Shown here in pieces: positions 36,486 through 45,110 of a stretch of DNA of 64,000 nt (positions are counted from its first letter, which is position 1; the number at the start of each line of letters is the position of its first letter). The notes beneath the pieces are model-generated. The model made no database searches. It was not told where the DNA came from and saw only the letters and a program-made list of their open reading frames with translations. This stretch comes from DATDQA01 sp035292505 (GTDB lineage Bacteria > Bacteroidota > Bacteroidia > Chitinophagales > Saprospiraceae). The stretch is taken from positions 1 to 64,000 of the forward strand of contig DATDQA010000022.1 of the NCBI GenBank assembly GCA_035292505.1, in the 5' to 3' direction. Made by a program: the position numbers and the translations under genes.

Positions 36486-38162
36486 TTATTGAAGCGTACA
36501 GCCTGCTGGATTTGCATCCCAGAATACTTTCACTTCAACATTTGGTTTTTGATCCACATTCTCGTTTCTGTTTACAAAACTTGCAGGATACCAGAATGAA
36601 CGAGGAAACGCTCCCGGATTAGCTTCCAGGGACAATTGCATTCCAGTTGGTTTGCAAGTACGGCGATAACCATTGAAGGCTTCCAGGCCATTGCCGTAGG
36701 ATGCAATCCAGTATTCCTTCATGATCACGTTGAGTTTACCATCGGTATCCGCGGCATCATATGAAGCCAGTACCTCATTTACATAAGCATCAATCTGCAC
36801 TGTTGTAGGCACATATGCTGCATCGGCATCGGCAGCACCAAACGCCATGACTTTACCGATAGACTCACGAATACCTGCCTCGAGGGATGTGCGTGCACTT
36901 GCCGCATCTCCGCCAGCCAATTTGGCTTCCGCAATCATGAAGTGCACGTAGGACGCAAGTATAATAGGATGAATACCCTGTCCTTTCAGACCATCTGTAC
37001 CTCCGTTGGATACTTGTGCACAATCATCTCCATCAAATTTTCCTCCCACAGGATAGATTCCCGTTGTTGTCCTTTTAAGATCATCAGGCGGGATACCACT
37101 ATCATCACCATGGTCACGTCCCCAATAGCCGCCATACTCCTGATTTGGATCACCCCAATCTAAAGAAGCAGTACAATATGGGAATCCATCAGGCCAATGG
37201 AACGGATACGGCTGAAACTGGCATCCGAGCGTAAATGAATTCTCGTCTGTCTCATCGCAATCCTGGCGATAGAAAAAGTACCTGATCCTTGGATCTTCAT
37301 TCTCCTTTTCACCAAACATCGTCCACATTACGTAATTTGACATATACACCGACGGACCTCCGGATTCATAAGCATCGGCATAGCCTGGATGTCTGGAGTC
37401 TGGCGCTGATCTATTGTTGCCATAGTTAAACTGAAAGTCGTCAGCCCTTGCAGAGATGTAATTGTTGGCATTAATAATATTATTAATCTCTGTCAATGAG
37501 TTGCTGTTAACAAATCTCGTCGTGAGATAATATCGCAGCTTCAAAGTATTTGCCAGCTTCAGCCATTTTACCGGATCGCCCCCATAAAATAAGTCATTGA
37601 CCAGTCTGTAGGATGCCGGAGTATTGGTCAGATCATCGATGCCACTGTTCAACACATCCAACGCCGCGTTATACACTGCCTCATCGTCATCCACAGTTGG
37701 AGAAAGTTTGTCTGTACCCTGGAGTGCATCGGAATACGGTATATCACCAAACATGTCCACGAGTGTAAACAGGAGGTAAGCCTTAATTACTTTTGCCACA
37801 CCGCTATACCCGGGAATTCCGTCTGCAGTTGCCTTGTCGATCACGACATTGATGTCTGGTAGCAAGGTTGAGTAAAACTGACCCCAAATGAAATCATATG
37901 TCTCCGGGCCGTCGGCAAACGCATAAAACTGACTGCCTTGCATGGCTATATGTCTTATGAAAGGTGAGGTGACATCTGTGACCCCCTGGTATGTTAAGTT
38001 AACATAAGTATCCGCAATCTCAACGAATATATTATTCATTAAGAGTTCGATACTGGCGTTCTCAGGTGTCACAGCATTCGGATCGCTCAGGAGATCCAAA
38101 TCGCAGGATGATACGAACCCTACGATCAGCATCATTGTGATAAATCTATATATCTTTTTCAT
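36486..38162 (-). CDS. SusD/RagB-like nutrient-binding lipoprotein
   Basis: 558 residues. Lipoprotein signal with acceptor Cys20 (VGFVSSCDLD). Alpha-helical TPR-like scaffold of the SusD superfamily, with family wording such as AKVIKAYLLFTLVDMFGDIPYSDALQ, LKLANTLKLRYYLTTRF and the C-terminal WIASYGNGLEAFNGYRRT. It acts as the lid of the SusC channel. It starts 18 bases after the SusC stop, a typical pair. The ligand is unknown. Confidence 0.93.
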   Translation of the reverse strand: MKKIYRFITMMLIVGFVSSCDLDLLSDPNAVTPENASIELLMNNIFVEIADTYVNLTYQGVTDVTSPFIRHIAMQGSQFYAFADGPETYDFIWGQFYSTLLPDINVVIDKATADGIPGYSGVAKVIKAYLLFTLVDMFGDIPYSDALQGTDKLSPTVDDDEAVYNAALDVLNSGIDDLTNTPASYRLVNDLFYGGDPVKWLKLANTLKLRYYLTTRFVNSNSLTEINNIINANNYISARADDFQFNYGNNRSAPDSRHPGYADAYESGGPSVYMSNYVMWTMFGEKENEDPRIRYFFYRQDCDETDENSFTLGCQFQPYPFHWPDGFPYCTASLDWGDPNQEYGGYWGRDHGDDSGIPPDDLKRTTTGIYPVGGKFDGDDCAQVSNGGTDGLKGQGIHPIILASYVHFMIAEAKLAGGDAASARTSLEAGIRESIGKVMAFGAADADAAYVPTTVQIDAYVNEVLASYDAADTDGKLNVIMKEYWIASYGNGLEAFNGYRRTCKPTGMQLSLEANPGAFPRSFWYPASFVNRNENVDQKPNVEVKVFWDANPAGCTLQ

Positions 38163-38180
38163 TGATTACTCTTTTAGAAA

Positions 38181-41100
38181 TTAGAATGTAAATCTCAGGC
38201 TGCCGCCAAATTGTTTGGATGTTGGCACGTTCATCAACTCAAATCCGCGTGCATTTCCAACACCAGTTCCGGAGAGTTCTGGGTCAAAATTCGCACCCTT
38301 CGGAAAACCCAAAGCCCTGAACCACATATTCTGACCTGAGAGTGTAAGACTTACAGATCCAAACGGCGATTTATCCAATACCTTAGCCGGGAGCTCAAAT
38401 GATAATGCGACCTCACGCAACTTGACATAGCTTGCATCATAAATACGCATCTCATCGATAAATACACCACCATTTGTCCAGTAGTGCGAAGTAGAATTGA
38501 TTTGCACAGTATTTGGTGATCCATCAGCCTGTACACCAGGAGCAATTACAGGAACAAAGCGGTCGAAATCTGTTTCCTGCAAAATACCGCGACCCATCAA
38601 TGTCGACGGAGTGGTTGCATACATACTGCCACCATCTGAGTATGAAATCAAACCCGATACACTGATGAACTTCCATGACATGTTCAGACCACCATTTAAC
38701 TGATAGTTTGGATTAGGATCGCCAAGTACCTGGAGACTGTTATCCACAACATAGGTGCCAGAAGTGGAGACAAGCAGTCCGCCATTCTCATGCCGCTGAA
38801 TCTTTTGACCCTCGATAACACCGTAGGGCTCGCCAGGAACGATGAAACTTCCAAGTGTTGTATACAGTCCAAGCAGATTCAGTTTATCAACACCTTCGAT
38901 AATCTTGTCTACTGTGTTATTGTTCTTGGTAAAGTTGCCGAAAAGACCTAACACAAATGAAGCAGAACGGACCGGAGTCAGGTTGACACCCAACTCAATT
39001 CCCCTGTTGCTCACTTCTGCTGCATTTACAGTAGTCAAAGTACCACCTGTAGATGGATCGAGATCCAATGGAATAATCAGATCTGTTGAGTTTTTGTCAT
39101 AGAGTGAGAGGTCAATACCAATTCTGTTGTCGAAGAACTTAGCCTCCACACCAAACTCGATTTCTTTGTGCAATTCCGGTGTCAGATTTGGATTGCCAAA
39201 TACGTCGCTCACGGAGTTCGTATTGATATTCGTTCCTCCTGCACTAACAAACTCTTTAGCAACGGTCGCCAGGATATTTCTTGTGGAATACGGGTCCGGA
39301 TAACCAGCGGACGTACCATACCCGATCCTGAATTTCAAATAGTTCAACACATTCCCCTGCAGGCCGTCGAATGCATCTGTGGGCACGAAGGCGATACTTG
39401 CACTTGGATAGAAAATCGTTCTGTTTTCTTCCTCAAGTGTCGAAGTCCAGTCATTTCGTCCCTGAAGGTTCAGGTAAAAGAAATCCTTAAAGCCAAAGGT
39501 CAGGGCTGCATAGGCTCCAACGAGCTTTTCATCTTCGATATATGATTCATTTTCATGCGTGATAAAATTGCTATGCTCAAGAAGACCATATACAAACTGA
39601 TTTGAGCTGTTTGTATAGGTCTCATCTCTATTGTCGCCTCTGTAATTCACACCGACCAATGCATCCACATCGAAACTCTGGGTAATATCTGTCTGGAATG
39701 CCAAATTCAGGTTGTGGTCCTGAATAAAGTTTTGTCTCAGAGAAGTCTCTAAAAGGCCGTCGGGAATCTGAGTTCCATTTCTGTTGACTTCATACCGGTA
39801 CCTCTGGTTATACTGGTCAATACCCACGCGATAGTTAAGGCTTAGGCCGTCAGTGATATCATAACCCACGCTAATGGTTCCAAAGAAACGGTCAACAAAC
39901 TCCTTGTCAGAAGTGTTTTCGAGTGTCCAGATCGGATGCTGAATATCATTGCCACCACGGTAGAAGATAGACTTGTGATCGGGTGTTTCATGTATCAGAC
40001 CGAAGATCGGTATGCTTCTCGGTACGTAAAATACATTGGAGAAAAGAGAGGCAGCACCTCCATCCGGATTTGAACTCGTGCTTATCCCGGCAGGGGGTGC
40101 AACGCGATCCATATTGATATAGTTGAAAGTCGCACTCAGCCGGACATTATTAGCAAGTCTCGTGTGTGCACCCAGGCTGAAGTTGTGTCTCTTCAGGTTG
40201 CTCAAGGGCACAAAACCGCCTTCATCCCTGTATGCATAGCTTGCGTTGATGGTCGTACCGTCTGAAATCCGGTTTGAAAGAGAAACCGATGTATTACTGA
40301 TCAACCCTGTTTCAAAGAATTCCTGAAGGTTGTCATACGCCTTATAGGGCAGTCGCGCTCCGATGTACTCCGGATAGATGCCACGTAGAGCAGATCTGTC
40401 GTATGGATGCGGAATCGCTCCATCAGCACCAATCCCATATTTACCGGGTGAGTCAAAAGGAGCACCCCAATTTGAAAACGCTGCTGATGCGCTATTGTCA
40501 AAGCCGTTCCCATAGAGATCCTGATCATCAGGAAGACTTGCGATTTGATTTGCATAGAGCCCTTGTTCGATGGAGATGTTGAATTTTTTATTCACATCGC
40601 GGTCACTACCGGTTTTGGTAGTAATCAGGATGACTCCATTCCGACCTTGTTCACCATACAATACAGTAGCACTTAGCCCTTTCAGTACGCTGATCTCGGC
40701 AATGTTTTTCGGATCCAGATCGAGAAAACGGCTGGAAGCAGCTGCGTTCCCTGAATTTGCATCACGGTCTGCGTCAGTTCCACTTCCGAATGGAACACCG
40801 TCTACAACAAATAACGGTTGATTTGTTCCGGAGATAGAAGACAAACCACGAATTGTCACATTCGTACCACTTCCTGCTAAACCGCTGGAGGCAACAATGT
40901 CAACTCCCGGTACTTTGCCACGTAACACACGGGCTACATCGGCTTCAGGTCTTAACTCAAGGTCAGCATCACTAATTGTTGTGACTGCATATCCAAGCGC
41001 TTTCTTCTCGCGCTTGATACCGAGTCCTGTGACGACTACCTCGCCAAGTTCGACACCTTCAGACATGGTGATGTTGATCACGCTTTGTCCACCGATTTCG

Positions 41101-41342
41101 AGTTCCTGAGTAGAATAACCCGTGTAAGTAATTACAAGGGTCGTACCGCCATCAGGCAAGGTCAGACTGTAGTTGCCGTCAAAATCAGTGACGGTTCCTA
41201 CGGTCGTGCCCTTCACGACGACGTTTGCTCCGATCAGGGGGACGCCTTGGTCATCGGCGACCTGACCGGATACAGTCCTCTGCGCTATGGACAAACCAAA
41301 GGCGCAAAACACTGTCACTAATAACAGTGAAAGTCTTTTCAT
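38181..41342 (-). CDS. SusC/RagA-family TonB-dependent transporter
   Basis: 1053 residues. Signal peptide (SIA-Q, about 20), carboxypeptidase-regulatory-like domain (GQVADDQGVPLIGANVVVKGTT), plug with the SusC signature TNVTIRGLSSISGTNQPLFVVDG and a large barrel ending GGSLRFTF. SusC transporters import oligomers captured by SusD. No glycosidase, polysaccharide lyase, sigma/anti-sigma pair or hybrid sensor is nearby, so a glycan substrate is not supported; peptide or aromatic/sulfated substrates are equally open. A promoter-like box lies about 106 bases upstream. Confidence 0.96.
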   Translation of the reverse strand: MKRLSLLLVTVFCAFGLSIAQRTVSGQVADDQGVPLIGANVVVKGTTVGTVTDFDGNYSLTLPDGGTTLVITYTGYSTQELEIGGQSVINITMSEGVELGEVVVTGLGIKREKKALGYAVTTISDADLELRPEADVARVLRGKVPGVDIVASSGLAGSGTNVTIRGLSSISGTNQPLFVVDGVPFGSGTDADRDANSGNAAASSRFLDLDPKNIAEISVLKGLSATVLYGEQGRNGVILITTKTGSDRDVNKKFNISIEQGLYANQIASLPDDQDLYGNGFDNSASAAFSNWGAPFDSPGKYGIGADGAIPHPYDRSALRGIYPEYIGARLPYKAYDNLQEFFETGLISNTSVSLSNRISDGTTINASYAYRDEGGFVPLSNLKRHNFSLGAHTRLANNVRLSATFNYINMDRVAPPAGISTSSNPDGGAASLFSNVFYVPRSIPIFGLIHETPDHKSIFYRGGNDIQHPIWTLENTSDKEFVDRFFGTISVGYDITDGLSLNYRVGIDQYNQRYRYEVNRNGTQIPDGLLETSLRQNFIQDHNLNLAFQTDITQSFDVDALVGVNYRGDNRDETYTNSSNQFVYGLLEHSNFITHENESYIEDEKLVGAYAALTFGFKDFFYLNLQGRNDWTSTLEEENRTIFYPSASIAFVPTDAFDGLQGNVLNYLKFRIGYGTSAGYPDPYSTRNILATVAKEFVSAGGTNINTNSVSDVFGNPNLTPELHKEIEFGVEAKFFDNRIGIDLSLYDKNSTDLIIPLDLDPSTGGTLTTVNAAEVSNRGIELGVNLTPVRSASFVLGLFGNFTKNNNTVDKIIEGVDKLNLLGLYTTLGSFIVPGEPYGVIEGQKIQRHENGGLLVSTSGTYVVDNSLQVLGDPNPNYQLNGGLNMSWKFISVSGLISYSDGGSMYATTPSTLMGRGILQETDFDRFVPVIAPGVQADGSPNTVQINSTSHYWTNGGVFIDEMRIYDASYVKLREVALSFELPAKVLDKSPFGSVSLTLSGQNMWFRALGFPKGANFDPELSGTGVGNARGFELMNVPTSKQFGGSLRFTF

Positions 41343-41447
41343 ACAAATCTGGTTTTGTTATGTAATGAATTGATTACCAATTCCTTTGGGTATAATCACA
41401 ACTCCTTCACCTCACTAATCCTACCCTAAAATCCAATCTGGTCGCGC

Positions 41448-41455
41448 CAAAACTA
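41448..41455 (-). promoter_or_regulatory. Candidate -7 box of the SusC locus
   Basis: TAGTTTTG on the minus strand matches TAnnTTTG. It would give a leader of about 100 bases to the SusC ATG. No well-spaced -33 TTG. The 288-base gap 41343-41630 is otherwise featureless. Confidence 0.4.
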
Positions 41456-41630
41456 AGCTTTTCTTCAAAAAAACCTAACTCTGAATTTGCAAATCCTTAA
41501 CATGAATCCTTAAGGAAGCTTTACTGAATTCTTAACGACCTGTAAGTGATTTCGATGCCAGATGTGAACAACTTTGACCGTCTTTTTCGCCAGTCTGACG
41601 GAATAAGGCCCCATTTGGTCGCCCAAATCA

Positions 41631-42380
41631 CTATTCGTCCTGGCTCACAAACTGTGATTCAGCCGAGGACTGCAGGCATCTTCGATACATGGCGATCACA
41701 TTGCGCAAACCAAAATACAGAGCATCCGATATCAGTGCATGACCTATGGATACTTCAAGAACTGATGGAATGTGGAGCCGGTAAAACGTGAGGTTTAGGA
41801 GATTCAGGTCATGCCCCGCATTTACTCCCAGATGCAATGCCAACGCAGTTTTCTCCGCTAAAAGATGATTTTGGATCGCGGATGTGGGATTTTGTACATA
41901 CTCCTGTGCATATTTCCCAGTGTATAATTCTACGCGTTGGGCTCCTACTTCAGCAGCACCCTCTACCATAAGGATGTCGGGATCAACAAAAATCGAGACT
42001 CGAATCCCCTTTCTGTTTAACGACGCAATAACCTCCGTGAGGAATGACTTATGAGTCTTGGTATCCCAGCCCTTGCTTGAAGTAAGGACTCCGGGAGGAT
42101 CGGGGACTAGAGTACACTGCGTTGGACAGACATCTAGAACCAGATCCATGAAGCGCTTATCAGGGTAGCCTTCTACATTCAACTCTGTCTTCAGGATAGG
42201 TTTCAGATCCCTCACATCCTGATACCGGATGTGACGTTCGTCAGGTCGAGGGTGCACAGTGATCCCTTGCGCGCCATAGGATTCACAGTCAAGGACAAAT
42301 TGTAGGACATCTGGTAGATTGCCTCCTCTGCTATTTCGCAGGAGCGCCACTTTATTGATGTTTACGCTGAGTCTAGTCAT
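41631..42380 (-). CDS. pdxJ: Pyridoxine 5'-phosphate synthase
   Basis: 249 residues, full length. TIM barrel beginning MTRLSVNINKVALLRNSRGGNLPDV, with family motifs ITVHPRPDERHI, NVEGYPDK, VELYTGKYA and LNAGHDLN-like HLGVNAGHDLN. It condenses 1-deoxyxylulose 5-phosphate with 3-amino-2-oxopropyl phosphate to pyridoxine 5'-phosphate (vitamin B6). A monocistronic unit, since the SusC gene downstream has its own long upstream gap. Confidence 0.96.
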   Translation of the reverse strand: MTRLSVNINKVALLRNSRGGNLPDVLQFVLDCESYGAQGITVHPRPDERHIRYQDVRDLKPILKTELNVEGYPDKRFMDLVLDVCPTQCTLVPDPPGVLTSSKGWDTKTHKSFLTEVIASLNRKGIRVSIFVDPDILMVEGAAEVGAQRVELYTGKYAQEYVQNPTSAIQNHLLAEKTALALHLGVNAGHDLNLLNLTFYRLHIPSVLEVSIGHALISDALYFGLRNVIAMYRRCLQSSAESQFVSQDE

Positions 42381-42414
42381 GGCTTAAAAATCAGGATTAA
42401 TTCTTTACTTGCAC

Positions 42415-42466
42415 GAAAGCAGTCGGCAATCTGACTGAGAACTGAAAGCAGAAGACTGTGATCTGA
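42415..42466. repeat. Weak seven-base-periodic stretch
   Basis: Words such as GAACTGA, AAGCAGA, AGACTGT follow with seven-base spacing between pdxJ and the CPBP gene. Units are degenerate and this is the weakest of the arrays. Confidence 0.35.
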
Positions 42467-42509
42467 CATTGCCAACAACAACAGCGAACAACCAACTGTT
42501 TAGAAAACA

Positions 42510-43379
42510 ATGCATCCTCTCCTGAAAATATTTGTGCTGATCGCTTTACTTGGAGCTGGTACCTTTCTTGCTTCTCTCTGCATGATCGTGATCGCTGTAA
42601 TACAAGGCATAGACATTACTGTATTTATGAACACATTGTTATCGGGTGAAGGAGAATTTCCAAAATCAGTGTTGAGAGGGATGTTGTGGGCGCAAGCCAT
42701 CGCAGGTTTTATTTTACCGGCGTTTCTGTTTGCATGGATATTCTATAGGAAGCAGTGGTTGAAATATTTTGAATTGGCGACGTCCCCACCTCTGCTCACA
42801 ATTACATTTGCAATCATTGCTTTATTTGCTGCATATCCACTCGTTCAATTGTCGTATGAAGTCAATTCAGCGTTGCCATTACCGCAGTGGATGACGACCC
42901 TGGAAAATAACGCTGTAGAAATTTTACAGGATATTCTTGCTATGGAAAGTGTTGCTAGCTTTCTCATGACACTTTTATTGGTTGCGATCCTTCCTGGTAT
43001 CGGAGAAGAACTGGTATTTCGTGGTATCCTGCAGCGACAATTTCAGGAATGGACAAAACGTCCCGTCCTATCAGTCTGGATTGCCGCAATTATTTTCAGT
43101 GCTATTCACATGCAGTTTGAAGGATTTCTGCCACGGGTTGCGCTGGGTGCCCTTTTGGGTTTTGTGTATTTGTGGTCGAATAATCTTTGGGTACCTATCA
43201 TCGTCCATGCTGTAAACAATGGTGTGCAGGTTGCGGTATTGTACATTTCCGGAGTTGATCTCAGTGATGTGGAGGAGTCATCCATGCGTCTTAATGCATG
43301 GATCATTTTGATTTCGGTCGTTGTATTGTATCTCTGTGCGAAGATGATCATGAAGTCAAAACGGACATATGGCAACTAG
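42510..43379 (+). CDS. CPBP-family intramembrane metalloprotease
   Basis: 289 residues with about seven to eight hydrophobic segments. The catalytic motifs of the CPBP/Abi family are present in order: EELVFRG, FSAIHMQFEGFLPR and WVPIIVHAVNNG, supplying the Glu-Glu, His and His/Asn zinc-site residues. Members cleave CAAX-type or other membrane substrates; the substrate here is unknown. It overlaps cdsA by 11 bases, so it is co-expressed with phospholipid synthesis genes. Confidence 0.88.
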   Translation: MHPLLKIFVLIALLGAGTFLASLCMIVIAVIQGIDITVFMNTLLSGEGEFPKSVLRGMLWAQAIAGFILPAFLFAWIFYRKQWLKYFELATSPPLLTITFAIIALFAAYPLVQLSYEVNSALPLPQWMTTLENNAVEILQDILAMESVASFLMTLLLVAILPGIGEELVFRGILQRQFQEWTKRPVLSVWIAAIIFSAIHMQFEGFLPRVALGALLGFVYLWSNNLWVPIIVHAVNNGVQVAVLYISGVDLSDVEESSMRLNAWIILISVVVLYLCAKMIMKSKRTYGN

Positions 43380-44190
43380 TGAACTCCGTCAGCGTGTCAT
43401 CACGGGCCTGGCTATTGGTCTTGTGATCATCGGTGCAACGTTGACAGGCATCATACCGACGTTTATTCTGATTGTGCTCATCATTATGGGCAGTATTCTG
43501 GAGTTCTATCGCCTACAGCTTACACGAATGCGGAATGCGAATATTTTAATACCATCCCTGATAAGCATTACTCCGTTGTTGGCCATGATGATGATCTCGG
43601 TCCAGCAAAGCGCAATGATATCTGCACAGTTGCGTGGTTGGTGGCTGACATTGCTGGCGATCTCCCTGATGCTCTATTTTATTACCCAGTTGAAATCCGA
43701 ATTACAGGACATTGAGAATCGCTTGATGATCTTTAGTACATCAATTTTATTATTCACGATACCCGGCTGTGCTGCAATCTATCTTAGTACGATCTCTCCT
43801 AAGCTTCTTCTGGGGACATTCATTCTGATCTGGAGCAGCGATGTGTTTGCGTATTTCGGTGGCAAGGCGTTTGGCAGGTATAAACTTGCACCATTGATCA
43901 GCCCAAAGAAGACCTGGGAAGGTCTGATATCAGGACTCTTGAGTACCGGGCTTGCTGCATGGGGCTTGAGCGTATTGTTTCCTGAGAATATATTAAAGGA
44001 CTGGCTCATCACAGGGCTTCTTGTCGTGATATTCGGAACACTTGGTGATCTTCTGCAGAGTGCCATCAAACGCGCTGTTGGAGTAAAAGACTCTGGTAGC
44101 CTACTGCCAGGCCATGGAGGAATGTGGGACAGGTTTGATTCTTTTTTGGGTTGTATTCCGTGGGTGGGGGCATATTATTTGTTGATGTAA
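43369..44190 (+). CDS. cdsA: Phosphatidate cytidylyltransferase
   Basis: 273 residues, polytopic membrane protein. Signatures are ISPKKTWEG and the C-terminal CDP-binding/Mg site GDLLQSAIKRAVGVKDSGSL followed by PGHGGMWDRFDS. It makes CDP-diacylglycerol from phosphatidate and CTP at the inner membrane. It is coupled to the CPBP gene by overlap; psd follows after 165 bases, giving a phospholipid-related group. Confidence 0.96.
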   Translation: MATSELRQRVITGLAIGLVIIGATLTGIIPTFILIVLIIMGSILEFYRLQLTRMRNANILIPSLISITPLLAMMMISVQQSAMISAQLRGWWLTLLAISLMLYFITQLKSELQDIENRLMIFSTSILLFTIPGCAAIYLSTISPKLLLGTFILIWSSDVFAYFGGKAFGRYKLAPLISPKKTWEGLISGLLSTGLAAWGLSVLFPENILKDWLITGLLVVIFGTLGDLLQSAIKRAVGVKDSGSLLPGHGGMWDRFDSFLGCIPWVGAYYLLM

Positions 44191-44355
44191 TTGGCTTTTA
44201 TATGTGGGAAGTTTTTTTTTTACAACCGTGCATTTCGGCAGTCGGTAGATGAATAAAATCACGCACCTTAAGACTGATGGGTCGGGATGTATTCGCGCTC
44301 CTGAGAATGAGATTTCTCACCATATAATTAAAACGTGATTAAGAAATTTGCAACC

Positions 44356-45012
44356 ATGAAACTACATCGGGAAGGTCGGGTGACATTGTTCTATTTCGCA
44401 GGGATTCTATGTACGATTGTCCTTGCGTTGATATTCGCTGTCGGCTTTACAATAAGCACAACTGTTTTATTTGTACTGATAGCAATACTCTATGCCTTTT
44501 TATTGAATTTCTTCCGCAATCCTGTTCGCACCATTAAACAGAAAGATGATCGGTTCGTCTATGCACCAGCAGATGGCAAAATCGTTGCGATAGAAGAAAC
44601 AACCGAGTCAGAATACTTCCATGACCGCCGTATCCAGGTATCGATCTTCATGTCACCTCTCAATGTACATGTGAATCGTTGTCCTGTAGGAGGAAAGATT
44701 AGTTATCAGAAATATCATCCGGGCAAATATCTCATCGCCTGGCATCCGAAATCCTCATTAGAGAATGAACGCAATACAGTAGTCATCGATCAGGGAAAGT
44801 TTCAGATCCTGATAAGACAGATTGCAGGTGCCCTGGCAAGACGTATCAGTTGTTACGCACAGAAAGGCGAACAATTTCAGCAAGGAGATGAACTTGGTTT
44901 TATCAAATTCGGCTCGCGGGTGGATGTCTTTCTACCATTAGATGCTAAGATCAACGTGCGTATCGAGCAGAAGGTCATGGGTAATGTGGATGTACTAGCC
45001 GAAATAAAATAG
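44356..45012 (+). CDS. psd: Phosphatidylserine decarboxylase-family proenzyme
   Basis: 218 residues from ATG 44356 (MKLHREGR); a GTG seven codons upstream is an alternative. Two N-terminal hydrophobic segments are followed by PADGKIVAIEE, VSIFMSPLNVHVNRCP and the self-cleavage site Gly186-Ser187 (FIKFGSRVDVFLP), where the pyruvoyl group forms. This is the short type II form found in Bacteroidota. It converts phosphatidylserine to phosphatidylethanolamine at the membrane. Confidence 0.94.
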   Translation: MKLHREGRVTLFYFAGILCTIVLALIFAVGFTISTTVLFVLIAILYAFLLNFFRNPVRTIKQKDDRFVYAPADGKIVAIEETTESEYFHDRRIQVSIFMSPLNVHVNRCPVGGKISYQKYHPGKYLIAWHPKSSLENERNTVVIDQGKFQILIRQIAGALARRISCYAQKGEQFQQGDELGFIKFGSRVDVFLPLDAKINVRIEQKVMGNVDVLAEIK

Positions 45013-45026
45013 TGCATTACGATTTT

Positions 45027-45106
45027 GAGCTACAAGTTGCGAGTTGAAGTTGTGCACTTGAGTTTGTGTTTTCTTTCTCGCATTCTCACCTTCTCACTTT
45101 CTCGCG
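45027..45106. repeat. Heptamer and octamer arrays between psd and lysS
   Basis: 45027-45047 has heptamers GAGCTAC, AAGTTGC, GAGTTGA. 45075-45106 has octamers TTCTCGCA, TTCTCACC, TTCTCACT, TTCTCGCG, inverted relatives of the array at 9996-10019. The octamers end four bases from the lysS stop. Confidence 0.75.
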
Positions 45107-45110
45107 TGTC

